Shown here: piece by piece, positions 1 to 6,934 of the stretch | Layout of the letters: each line of letters begins with the position of its first letter | How positions within the stretch are numbered: position 1 is the stretch's first letter | Assembly: GCA_022843085.1 (NCBI GenBank) | Contig: JALHOI010000077.1 | Span: 1 to 9,815 of the forward strand | Origin: Pseudobdellovibrionaceae bacterium | Lineage (GTDB): Bacteria > Bdellovibrionota > Bdellovibrionia > Bdellovibrionales > JAMPXM01 | DNA length: 9,815 nt | Reading direction: 5' to 3' | Notes under the pieces: generated by a model | The model's input: the letters and a program-made list of their open reading frames with translations, nothing else | Databases searched by the model: none | What the model was told of the DNA's origin: nothing | Made by a program: the position numbers and the translations under genes

Positions 1-244
1 TACCACCGGTTGGCGGCAAGACGATAACGGCACGGGCTCCTGGCGATTTCGAGCTGTAAGTCGTGATGTCGACCTGAAACTCACTTGTTCCGAGCGAAGA
101 TGAAGTCGACTTGCAAGGTCCACCATTTGAAAATGTTGAACATCCTGCAATAAGAATAAATGAGGCCGTGAAGGCCGCGATGCGAAAGCCACTCCGAAGA
201 GCCTGGCGAACCTGAGAATCGACCGAGTCCGTGAGTTTGATCAT
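1..244 (-). CDS. Lipoprotein, N-terminal part (gene runs off the left edge); possible alpha/beta hydrolase
   Basis: Reading leftwards from an ATG at 244-242 there is an uninterrupted frame of 81 codons to the window edge. The product starts with a basic n-region (K3, R13, R17, R21), then a hydrophobic stretch and a lipobox LIAG-C with the cysteine at residue 35. This indicates export and lipid attachment by the usual Lgt/Lsp route, hence an envelope location. After a serine-rich linker the visible part ends in VIVLPPTGG. This resembles the strand and oxyanion-loop start of alpha/beta hydrolases, but no catalytic residue is inside the window, so the enzyme call is a guess. The gene lies 66 bases downstream of the desaturase on the same strand and could be co-transcribed with it. 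No convincing Shine-Dalgarno precedes the ATG. The frame stays open upstream to the desaturase stop, with TTG at 265-263 as an alternative start. Confidence 0.6.
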   Translation of the reverse strand, partial: MIKLTDSVDSQVRQALRSGFRIAAFTASFILIAGCSTFSNGGPCKSTSSSLGTSEFQVDITTYSSKSPGARAVIVLPPTGG

Positions 245-310
245 ATGCAGCCGATTACCAAACAATCTACGACTTGAATACGAAAACTGCGTCTTCGAAT
301 TTGTTCTCGA

Positions 311-1405
311 TCAGATGGTGTCTGCCGTCGCAAGCGTTTCGGGGTGAATCAGAGTCGTAGAGTTTTTGTAAATACGTGGCGTCGCGTACAGCGCTTTTAC
401 CGCCTGCCATTTCGGCATGTATTTGTACGATTCTGGAAACTTCGCGATCAGCGCACGATGAATAACTTTAGCGTGCTTGCTGCTAACGGTTGGGAAGAGA
501 TGGTGTTCGACATGATAACCAAAATTAAGTGTCAGAAACTCAATGACCGGATGGTTGGTAACGGTCAACGAATTGACGAGCGGATCATTGTCGCCCGTCA
601 ACGGACTCAAATTGTGATTCGTCGATATGTAACTCATCAAAAGGTAGTTTTGAGCCATCAGCGGCAAAACCATCACGTAAACCCAATTCGCTGGACCTGC
701 GATGACGAGCATTGAGATCAGAACGGCGATTTGTCCTGAAAGTTCGATTGTCACACGTCGGTGATTCATCGCATCGAAAACACCGTTGCGAAATCGCAGG
801 TAAGTTTGGGCGACAAATTCGTGAAACGACAACCAAAAGAAAAAGTAAAGATAGCTGCGCTTGTGACCCGAGCCGGGAGTGAAGGGAAAAATCGCCTGAA
901 CGAATTTGCTGCTTTTGTAAATGCGCAAGGTCGGAAATGCGTCGGGATCACGAATCGTCTGCTGGGTTTTTCCGTGATGAAGCCGATTGTGAACATACTT
1001 CCAATAGGTCGGAGAAATTAAAAAAGGCATCATGCCGAAAAAACCGAGCACAGACTGAAGCTTCGAATTTTTCGTAACAGCGCCATGAAGCAGCTCGTGA
1101 GTGACAAACCCGAGAACCCCATTGCAGAGACCAATTGTAATTCCCAGCACAACCTTGATCGGCCATGCCGGATCTCCAAAAACAATTCCCAAAAAGGCAA
1201 TGACCGAGACGACTGTAGCCATTGCAAACCAAATGAGCCGATCCCCGGCGGGCTCGAATACTTCAGGGCCAAGCGAGGGCAAGATTTCACGACGGTAATC
1301 GCCGATCGTGCGCACGGCACTCTCAGAAATAGTCCCAGGCATTTTCGCAGGCCCGTTTGCCGGCACTTTTTTAAGCGTTGAAACTTCAGACACGTCGATC
1401 GCCAT
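311..1405 (-). CDS. Membrane fatty acid desaturase (three-histidine-box family)
   Basis: The 364-residue protein has the three histidine clusters of the integral-membrane di-iron desaturase/hydroxylase superfamily: HELLH at 103-107, HNRLHH at 139-144 and HVEHH at 298-302. An additional TNHN (H264) lies before the third box. Hydrophobic segments at about 57-77, 83-102, 115-132, 224-237 and 241-260 fit the usual four-helix, cytosol-facing topology. Known members insert a double bond into acyl chains using oxygen and an electron donor such as ferredoxin or cytochrome b5; no fused donor domain is present here. Length and spacing are normal, so it looks intact and active. The start ATG at 1405-1403 is preceded by GGGAG about nine bases away. 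Carotenoid ketolases and alkane hydroxylases share these boxes, so the substrate is uncertain; an acyl chain is most likely. It is transcribed divergently from the cupin-tamA-tamB group. Confidence 0.9.
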   Translation of the reverse strand: MAIDVSEVSTLKKVPANGPAKMPGTISESAVRTIGDYRREILPSLGPEVFEPAGDRLIWFAMATVVSVIAFLGIVFGDPAWPIKVVLGITIGLCNGVLGFVTHELLHGAVTKNSKLQSVLGFFGMMPFLISPTYWKYVHNRLHHGKTQQTIRDPDAFPTLRIYKSSKFVQAIFPFTPGSGHKRSYLYFFFWLSFHEFVAQTYLRFRNGVFDAMNHRRVTIELSGQIAVLISMLVIAGPANWVYVMVLPLMAQNYLLMSYISTNHNLSPLTGDNDPLVNSLTVTNHPVIEFLTLNFGYHVEHHLFPTVSSKHAKVIHRALIAKFPESYKYMPKWQAVKALYATPRIYKNSTTLIHPETLATADTI

Positions 1406-1549
1406 GGATTCGCTCCCGGTCGATACTTTACAAGGCCAGAGCCAACGAGGATAGTTGAAATTTTCAGCAGACGCGACCCTGAATACCCAGAGACAGCTGA
1501 AGAACCAATCTCATAGCTTTTTGGGCCTGAATTGAACTAAACCGCCTGC
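1406..1549. promoter_or_regulatory. Divergent intergenic region between the desaturase and the cupin-tamAB group
   Basis: These 144 bases separate two divergently transcribed genes and so should contain promoters for both. On the minus strand the desaturase ribosome binding site (GGGAG) lies just before its ATG. I looked for -35/-10 pairs on both strands and found none good enough to place. No strong inverted repeat that would suggest an operator is evident by eye. The assignment rests on gene arrangement, not on a recognised motif. Confidence 0.35.
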
Positions 1550-2641
1550 ATGAGCGCCGTACCACGTCGACCCAGCCCTTTCGATTCACTCGCACGCGCA
1601 GTCGACACTGAATGGGCGAAATTCGGTAGGGACCCCGACCAGTTCACTCAAATAGCCACGCGCTCGCTGACCAGTTTAGAGTATCAACTCACGCAAGAGC
1701 AGCTTGAAGATCAATTGGCCGGTTGGTTTCAATCGAACTCGCACCTTCCCGATCAAGTTCAGCTGCACAATACCTTCGGGCAGCCGCCAATTACGCTTTT
1801 CAATGACGGTCGATTTGTCGTTGAGGTCTACATCTGGATGGGTTGCGATACTTCCATTCACAGTCACGGCTTTCGAGGCGCGTTTCGCCTTCTTCAGGGC
1901 GTTTCGCTGCACGAGACCTTTTCAGTCAAAACAGTTGAGGCCGTCGCGCACGACGTTGAACTGACACAGCTGGGTCGTCCGCTACTTGAAATTTTAAAGG
2001 CGGGAGATACGCGAGTCATCGCCGCCGGACGCGAGCTTACTCATCGCGTGATCCATCTTGAGGAACCAACGATCACACTTTGTGTGAAGACCTTGAATGA
2101 ATCCAAGCTTTCGCAATGGCATCACTTTGAAAATGGCCTCGCTATTCAAAAACGACAACTTGACCCAGGCCTCATCAAACAGATTTATTTTTTCCAGTAT
2201 CTCGCGGGACAAAATGGAACACGAAGCCTGGACTTCTTGAATGCCTTGCTCGACCGGCAAGATATTTCGACGCTTATGAATTTATGTGAGGAGATCTCTG
2301 GCTCCGGATTTGATCTGGCTGATGACATCTCTCAAACTATTCTCGAACGCGTTTACGACCGGTATCGCGAAACCGAATGGTTCGCACGCTATGAACGGTC
2401 GGCTCAAGACCAAAACGACGATATCGCTTTTTCAAACTCTGGTTCAGCTGTGGGCCGGCTTGCAACACACCTGCTGAATCAACGCTACGGCTTCGCTGAA
2501 GTTTCGAAGCTGCTCGAACTCGTGTCGGGCAAGGCGGTCTCAAAGAATGACGTCGAAGACCAAATCGTTTCTATGATTGATCCAGAAAATCCTCTTGCAC
2601 AGATCCATCTCGAACGGATGCGCGCTTTCCTAAACGGCTAG
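1550..2641 (+). CDS. Cysteine-dioxygenase-like cupin protein with helical C-terminal extension, function unknown
   Basis: The 363-residue protein has no signal peptide and is probably cytoplasmic. Residues about 85-182 look like an RmlC/cupin fold of the cysteine dioxygenase type. A strand ending in SIHSHGF (H104, H106) is followed by FRLLQG (112-117) and HETF. About 60 residues later GRELTHRVIH (160-169) supplies a third histidine, H165 or H169, and then a final strand. This is the expected layout for a three-histidine metal site; the glutamate of classical cupin motif 1 is absent, as in thiol dioxygenases. Residues 1-75 and about 205-363 are mostly polar and helix-like, with no domain I recognise. 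True cysteine dioxygenases are about 200 residues, so this one is much longer and its substrate cannot be inferred. There is no obvious Shine-Dalgarno before the ATG. The next gene, tamA, begins only 22 bases after the stop, so the two are probably co-transcribed. Confidence 0.8.
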   Translation: MSAVPRRPSPFDSLARAVDTEWAKFGRDPDQFTQIATRSLTSLEYQLTQEQLEDQLAGWFQSNSHLPDQVQLHNTFGQPPITLFNDGRFVVEVYIWMGCDTSIHSHGFRGAFRLLQGVSLHETFSVKTVEAVAHDVELTQLGRPLLEILKAGDTRVIAAGRELTHRVIHLEEPTITLCVKTLNESKLSQWHHFENGLAIQKRQLDPGLIKQIYFFQYLAGQNGTRSLDFLNALLDRQDISTLMNLCEEISGSGFDLADDISQTILERVYDRYRETEWFARYERSAQDQNDDIAFSNSGSAVGRLATHLLNQRYGFAEVSKLLELVSGKAVSKNDVEDQIVSMIDPENPLAQIHLERMRAFLNG

Positions 2642-2663
2642 GTTCGTGCTACGTGACGACACG

Positions 2664-4433
2664 ATGTATCGCCTCTCGCGCTTCCTTTCTATTTCAGCGC
2701 AGCTCTTGATTTGCGCTTCCGTGTTGCTGTTGGCGCAAGGTGCGCGGGCTCGAGACAAATCTTCTTGGCCGTGCCCGCATATTCATGTTGTCGATGGCGA
2801 ACTCGAGCTGAACGAAAACGAGCGAGTTTTGATCTGTGGAAGTCGCGACGGTGGCGAAGGGTGGAACACCATCCCGATACAGCAGGCCGTAATTCACCTC
2901 AGAACAATTCTGCAAAACCAAGGTTACTTGACTCCGACATTCAAAACGACAGCCGATTCTCTCGAACTTCGAAGAGGCGAGCAGACTGAAATTAAATCCC
3001 TTAGAATATTCGGCGCAGATGAAGTTTTGCGCGCCTATAAAAAGCGAAAAGTAATCGGCTACCCGCTTGAACCCGGCAAGTTAAATGAGGTTGAGGCGTG
3101 GGCCTACGCGGCGCTGCGCGGCGACGGATTCGCGTGCGCGCAGGTCAAACTCGAAGCGCACGAATGGAACGGTGAAATTCAGGTTAAGGCCGACCTCTCG
3201 ACCCGAAAAACGATTGGAAATCTCGAAACAAGTGGCCTGGACGGTCTGAACCCGACGATCTTGAACCGATATCGGCCGTTCGAAACCGGCGATCAGTACG
3301 ACATTCGTAAAACCCAGTTGCTCGTTTCGAGGCTTCTTCAAGATGGCTTGTTTCAAAGCGCCTACATCGTCGTTCGTTGTGAAGGCGACCTAGCAAATTT
3401 GAAACTTGAGACATCTGTAGGCAAATCTAAAATCTTCCGCTTTGGTGTCGGAGCCTCAACGGAAAAGTTTCCGTTTCTTGATCTCACTTTTCGAAATGCG
3501 CGTCTTGATAACGAGGCATCTTCGTTTACGACCCGCTTACAACTGTCAAAACCCGAACAAATTTTTGATTTTGCATCGGAGCTTTACTGGGTACCTGGAT
3601 CAACCCGAACCTTTTTGGGTCCACGTTTTGAAATATCCCGCAAAGACGAGCCTTCGTTCGAAACAAACACCGGTTCGGCTGGCGCCGACTTCGGGAGGCA
3701 CTTTGACTGGTGGGACACACGTTTCGTCGTTCGCGGAGGTCCAACGTTGAACTACACGAAAACCGTTCGTGGCGCCGGCCCTGACAACATTTTTTATCCG
3801 ACGCTTGAAGGGATCGTCACGATGACCAATCACCACTACGAGGCTTCGATTCGAGACCAGTACGAAGGCTGGAACGCGCAGTTCGCCTACCGCGGTCAGA
3901 ACAAGGGCATTGGGTCTAAAGTTGACGTCAACAGGTACCGACTGGATTTTAAAAGCTTGTGGAACATCGGTGCTCTCTCGCCACCACTGCTTGTCATAGG
4001 CACACGAATCGAGGCCATCGTTGTCGACGCCGATGAGATCAGAGAAACCTTAAATCGCGACCTGGTTCCTGTCGAAGATCGAATCTACCTTGGAGGCGAC
4101 GAGAATCTGCGCGGTTTCAACCGAAAGTCGATCAACAACAATAATCTTGGCTTTTTAACTTCGCTTTACCTCGGCCTCGAACTTCGTCTGATCGAACAAT
4201 TACCGTATCGGCTACAACCGTTTCTTTTGTGGGATGCCGCGCGGGTTGGCAATCGGCGCTACACCGTCGATCCTCCGGTCTATACGTCCGAGGGACTTGG
4301 GATCCGCTGGGCCTCACCGTTCGGCACCCTCCGCGGTTCTGCTGCGCGAGGCCGGGTGCTTGACGGCGACACTTCGACAAGTGGCTTTGTTGACCAGTGG
4401 GTCTACTTCTTTAGTTTCGGTCAGGAGTTTTAG
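2664..4433 (+). CDS. tamA: TamA-like Omp85 outer-membrane protein (POTRA domains plus beta-barrel)
   Basis: From the ATG at 2664 the product has 589 residues and starts with a typical Sec signal peptide (R3, R6, then a leucine-rich core) with probable cleavage after ARA at residue 29. A short region with C37 and C58 precedes about three POTRA-like units near 69-119, 109-179 and 181-252; the last has the usual SRLLQDGLFQSA helix. The remainder is rich in alternating strands and ends in phenylalanine, as outer-membrane barrels do. Two Omp85 hallmarks are clear: YLGGDENLRGF (475-485), whose RGF belongs to the barrel-inserted loop 6, and GLGIRWASPFG (544-554). Size and three POTRAs match TamA rather than BamA. 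TamA acts with TamB in outer-membrane protein assembly and envelope homeostasis. The TamB-like gene directly downstream strengthens the call. A GTG at 2646 is an alternative start adding six residues; neither start has a good Shine-Dalgarno. Confidence 0.88.
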   Translation: MYRLSRFLSISAQLLICASVLLLAQGARARDKSSWPCPHIHVVDGELELNENERVLICGSRDGGEGWNTIPIQQAVIHLRTILQNQGYLTPTFKTTADSLELRRGEQTEIKSLRIFGADEVLRAYKKRKVIGYPLEPGKLNEVEAWAYAALRGDGFACAQVKLEAHEWNGEIQVKADLSTRKTIGNLETSGLDGLNPTILNRYRPFETGDQYDIRKTQLLVSRLLQDGLFQSAYIVVRCEGDLANLKLETSVGKSKIFRFGVGASTEKFPFLDLTFRNARLDNEASSFTTRLQLSKPEQIFDFASELYWVPGSTRTFLGPRFEISRKDEPSFETNTGSAGADFGRHFDWWDTRFVVRGGPTLNYTKTVRGAGPDNIFYPTLEGIVTMTNHHYEASIRDQYEGWNAQFAYRGQNKGIGSKVDVNRYRLDFKSLWNIGALSPPLLVIGTRIEAIVVDADEIRETLNRDLVPVEDRIYLGGDENLRGFNRKSINNNNLGFLTSLYLGLELRLIEQLPYRLQPFLLWDAARVGNRRYTVDPPVYTSEGLGIRWASPFGTLRGSAARGRVLDGDTSTSGFVDQWVYFFSFGQEF

Positions 4434-4435
4434 TG
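4423..4435 (+). promoter_or_regulatory. Ribosome binding site and overlapping stop/start joining tamA to tamB
   Basis: AGGAG at 4423-4427 lies five bases before GTG at 4433-4435, whose first base is also the last base of the tamA stop TAG (4431-4433). The arrangement TAGTG fixes the tamB start and implies translational coupling, consistent with the two proteins being made together. Confidence 0.8.
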
Positions 4436-6802
4436 AAGGTCTTGGGCCGAGTTATCTCTGCGTTCCTCGGTGCTGTTTTGTTGTCGGTGATCGTTATCTC
4501 GGCCGTCGTCGCTGGTTTAGGTTTCTGGTCGTACAAAAACCCGAAATCTGCTTTTCGTCTGATCGAAAGTTACGTTTTACCAACCGACCTCAAGATCGAT
4601 TGGCAGACCGTCGCATTTTCCGGCAAATGGCTTGGCGGTGTCGATTTTCAAATTGATCTGACCTTAAAAAATCTCGAGATTTCGAAGGCCTCGCCTCAGC
4701 TTGATTTGCCAATCGTTCGTGTTCAAGTTCGCGCCTCTGTATTTCCGCTGCGGCGTGCGGCTTTAATTCATTTGGCTCAAGTCATCGCCTCCAAACCTCT
4801 AGTTTACGTCGCCGAAAAAAGCTCGAAGCCCGAGCAAGAAAAAAATCCTTTTGAGCGAATTCAATCGATTCTCGAGATCCTAGTGGCCATCCACGAACGC
4901 GTTCCGATCGAGTCGGTCGATCTGCAGGCCGAGAAATTTGAATTTCGAGCCCCCGAAGGTGATTCTCTCGTTCTCAAGATTGACCTCAATCAAGAGCCGC
5001 GAGGGCCGCTGAAAATCATCATCGAAAACGACGAAGTGAATTCCTCTAAAAAGAAATCGGCAACAACATTTTCAGTAAACGGTCACCTTGATTTTCTTAA
5101 AATGAAGCGTGACGAACCGTTTTTAGACGTGCGCGTGAAATTTGAGGGGTTCGGAGTTACCACCGACCAACATTTTTTCGGATCTTCCACGTCTGACTCG
5201 GTGAGGTTGATTACGTCGGGCCCCTTCGAATACCGAAAAGACAAAATGCGTTTAGAATTCAATCCGACGCTGACGATGACGTTTCACTCAGACAGCGCTC
5301 AACTCGACCTTAGAGGCCCGGTAAAAGGCTTGCCCGATTCACTTTTGAAGATAAAAACTGTCGCGTTCGAGATGAATGTTCCTCTCGAGTCCGGACAATC
5401 ATGGAGCTCTCAGCCGTCTCGATTCAAGCTCGCAGTTCCTGTTGAGCTTTTCTTCGTTGCCGAGAACCAAAGAAAAAAGTTGGAAGCGTCGTGCGGTTGT
5501 AAACTTCCGACGACCGTCCTCGCCGAAGCGTCGGGGCAGTTGTGGGTTGATAGGCTTTTGTCGCGCGCCACTGCGAGACGACCCGTCCTGAACGCAGAAA
5601 TCAAAGTCGAGAGTCTGCGCAACAAGATGTTTGCGATTGATTTGGCAGGACGTCTCGAGATTGAAAAAGAAGCTGACCTTTTTCGTTTCTCTCCTTACCT
5701 CAACTCTCGCGCAACAGTCCTAAGCCTTCAAGCGATTCGTCCGATGCTTGAGGCTTACAAGGTTCTGCTGCCGGCTCCGCTCGACGTACTCGACGGCACT
5801 CTTGCATTCTCAGCGATCGGTCCCTTTCAGACGCTCGAGACGGCCTCGACTTTTCCGATGAGCCTCGAAGTCGATCTCGCGTCGAGTACACAGAAGGTCA
5901 AGGTAAACACTGACGCAACCGTGCGACTCGACAAGCAGCTGACGGCTGCCCATTTCGATGTTTCGGCGATCATAAGCGCTTTGAATATCGATTTACCGCC
6001 ACTTGACCCGCTTGGCGGCCTTCCTCGCGTAACACTCGATTCACGGTTTAAAAATGCGCCGGACGACAAAAAGATCATCGCTCCGAAGTTTAAACTCAGC
6101 TTTAACTTTGAGTTCGCTACTGAAAGCGACGGAGCCATACGACTGCGTTCGAAGTACTTCGCACCTTACTTGCCGCTAACTTTGAAAGTCCAATCCAACG
6201 GAGCCAAAGAGAATTCGGGCTTCATTCAAAGCGAAGCGTTCGATGTGACCTATCTGCGGCGCACCGTTCGCGTCGAAGGTGTTCGTATTGGTCTCGACAG
6301 CGATGATCAAGGAGTCTTCCCACTGAAAGGCCGTATCAGCGTGAAGCAAACCGACTACACGGTTTTCATCGACGTTGAGGGCACGACGAAAAGTCCGAAC
6401 GTTACGATGTCGAGTGATCCCTACCTCCCACAAACCGACATCATCGCCGTTTTACTGTACGATCGTGTGAACGATCAGTTGGTATCCGGGGATGCCGAAG
6501 CAGCTGGCGGTGTCAAAGCAGCGATCGCCGATCGTGCGATTGGACTCTTCGGTCTGTGGGCCTTTGCCGCGACTCCAATCAAAAGCTTTTCGTACAATCC
6601 GGTATCGAAAGTCTATACGGCGACAGTCGCCGTATCGGATGATCTGACCGCCGGCATCGGCACGAATTGGGAAGAATCGGCCCACCTCGAACTTCGGAAA
6701 CGAGTCTCAAAGCGATGGAGCCTGACGGCCGCCTTCACGCCGGCCTCACAAGACGAAAGCTCAACAACAAAGCTCGTGCTTCAATGGGAAAAACGTTTTT
6801 GA
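4433..6802 (+). CDS. tamB: TamB-like translocation and assembly module protein (DUF490), short form
   Basis: The 789-residue protein begins with an uncleaved hydrophobic anchor (about 6-32, after K2 and R6), which places the rest in the periplasm. The body is a long run of short amphipathic beta strands without enzyme motifs, as expected for the beta-taco/AsmA-like groove that carries lipids between membranes. The C-terminal part matches the TamB domain: YLPQTDIIAVLLYDR (664-678) corresponds to the conserved segment that precedes the helix of this domain. It is followed by an alanine/glycine-rich helix and a final strand pair ending KRF. The family is often about 1,000-1,400 residues, so this is a shortened groove with both ends kept. 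A CGC motif (C354, C356) in the middle is unusual. The GTG start overlaps the tamA stop by one base. In known systems TamB binds the POTRAs of TamA, and the adjacency supports that pairing here. Confidence 0.87.
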   Translation: MKVLGRVISAFLGAVLLSVIVISAVVAGLGFWSYKNPKSAFRLIESYVLPTDLKIDWQTVAFSGKWLGGVDFQIDLTLKNLEISKASPQLDLPIVRVQVRASVFPLRRAALIHLAQVIASKPLVYVAEKSSKPEQEKNPFERIQSILEILVAIHERVPIESVDLQAEKFEFRAPEGDSLVLKIDLNQEPRGPLKIIIENDEVNSSKKKSATTFSVNGHLDFLKMKRDEPFLDVRVKFEGFGVTTDQHFFGSSTSDSVRLITSGPFEYRKDKMRLEFNPTLTMTFHSDSAQLDLRGPVKGLPDSLLKIKTVAFEMNVPLESGQSWSSQPSRFKLAVPVELFFVAENQRKKLEASCGCKLPTTVLAEASGQLWVDRLLSRATARRPVLNAEIKVESLRNKMFAIDLAGRLEIEKEADLFRFSPYLNSRATVLSLQAIRPMLEAYKVLLPAPLDVLDGTLAFSAIGPFQTLETASTFPMSLEVDLASSTQKVKVNTDATVRLDKQLTAAHFDVSAIISALNIDLPPLDPLGGLPRVTLDSRFKNAPDDKKIIAPKFKLSFNFEFATESDGAIRLRSKYFAPYLPLTLKVQSNGAKENSGFIQSEAFDVTYLRRTVRVEGVRIGLDSDDQGVFPLKGRISVKQTDYTVFIDVEGTTKSPNVTMSSDPYLPQTDIIAVLLYDRVNDQLVSGDAEAAGGVKAAIADRAIGLFGLWAFAATPIKSFSYNPVSKVYTATVAVSDDLTAGIGTNWEESAHLELRKRVSKRWSLTAAFTPASQDESSTTKLVLQWEKRF

Positions 6803-6934
6803 AAAGCCGGGCTAATGTTTTTCGTACTTTCTACACCGCCAACTTCGCCTGGTTTTTCAATCCGCTTTCACCTTCAACAAATTTTTGAAATCATCTATCT
6901 CTCGGCCGTCGGTCGTGGCACGAGAGACGCTGCC
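6803..6934 (+). promoter_or_regulatory. Intergenic region after tamB, possible weak promoter
   Basis: The 132 bases between the tamB stop and the next likely start are T-rich. TTCAAC at about 6874, a 17-base spacer and TATCTC form a weak sigma-70-like pair. No strong rho-independent terminator is visible: AGCCGGGCT near the tamB end gives only a three-base stem. Whether transcription continues from tamB or restarts here cannot be decided by eye. Confidence 0.25.

Noticed and set aside
344..1381. Several plus-strand open frames across the desaturase gene
   Set aside because: The minus strand encodes an intact desaturase with all three histidine boxes; the plus frames are its shadows.
4234..4656. 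140-codon open frame spanning the tamA/tamB junction in another frame
   Set aside because: It overlaps two well-supported genes on the same strand, and its arginine/serine-rich product is typical of an out-of-frame shadow.
6789..6800. Perfect 12-base palindrome AAAAACGTTTTT at the tamB end
   Set aside because: It encodes the conserved C-terminal Lys-Arg-Phe and has no loop or following T run of its own suited to a terminator; coding constraint and chance explain it.
6804..6826. Possible rho-independent terminator, AGCCGGGCT followed by TTTTT
   Set aside because: The stem is only three base pairs with a three-base loop, too weak to call.
6815..6934. Upstream in-frame ATG that would lengthen the 6935-8536 protein by 40 residues
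   Set aside because: The extra residues look non-coding, have no ribosome binding site and would put the clear signal peptide in the interior of the protein.
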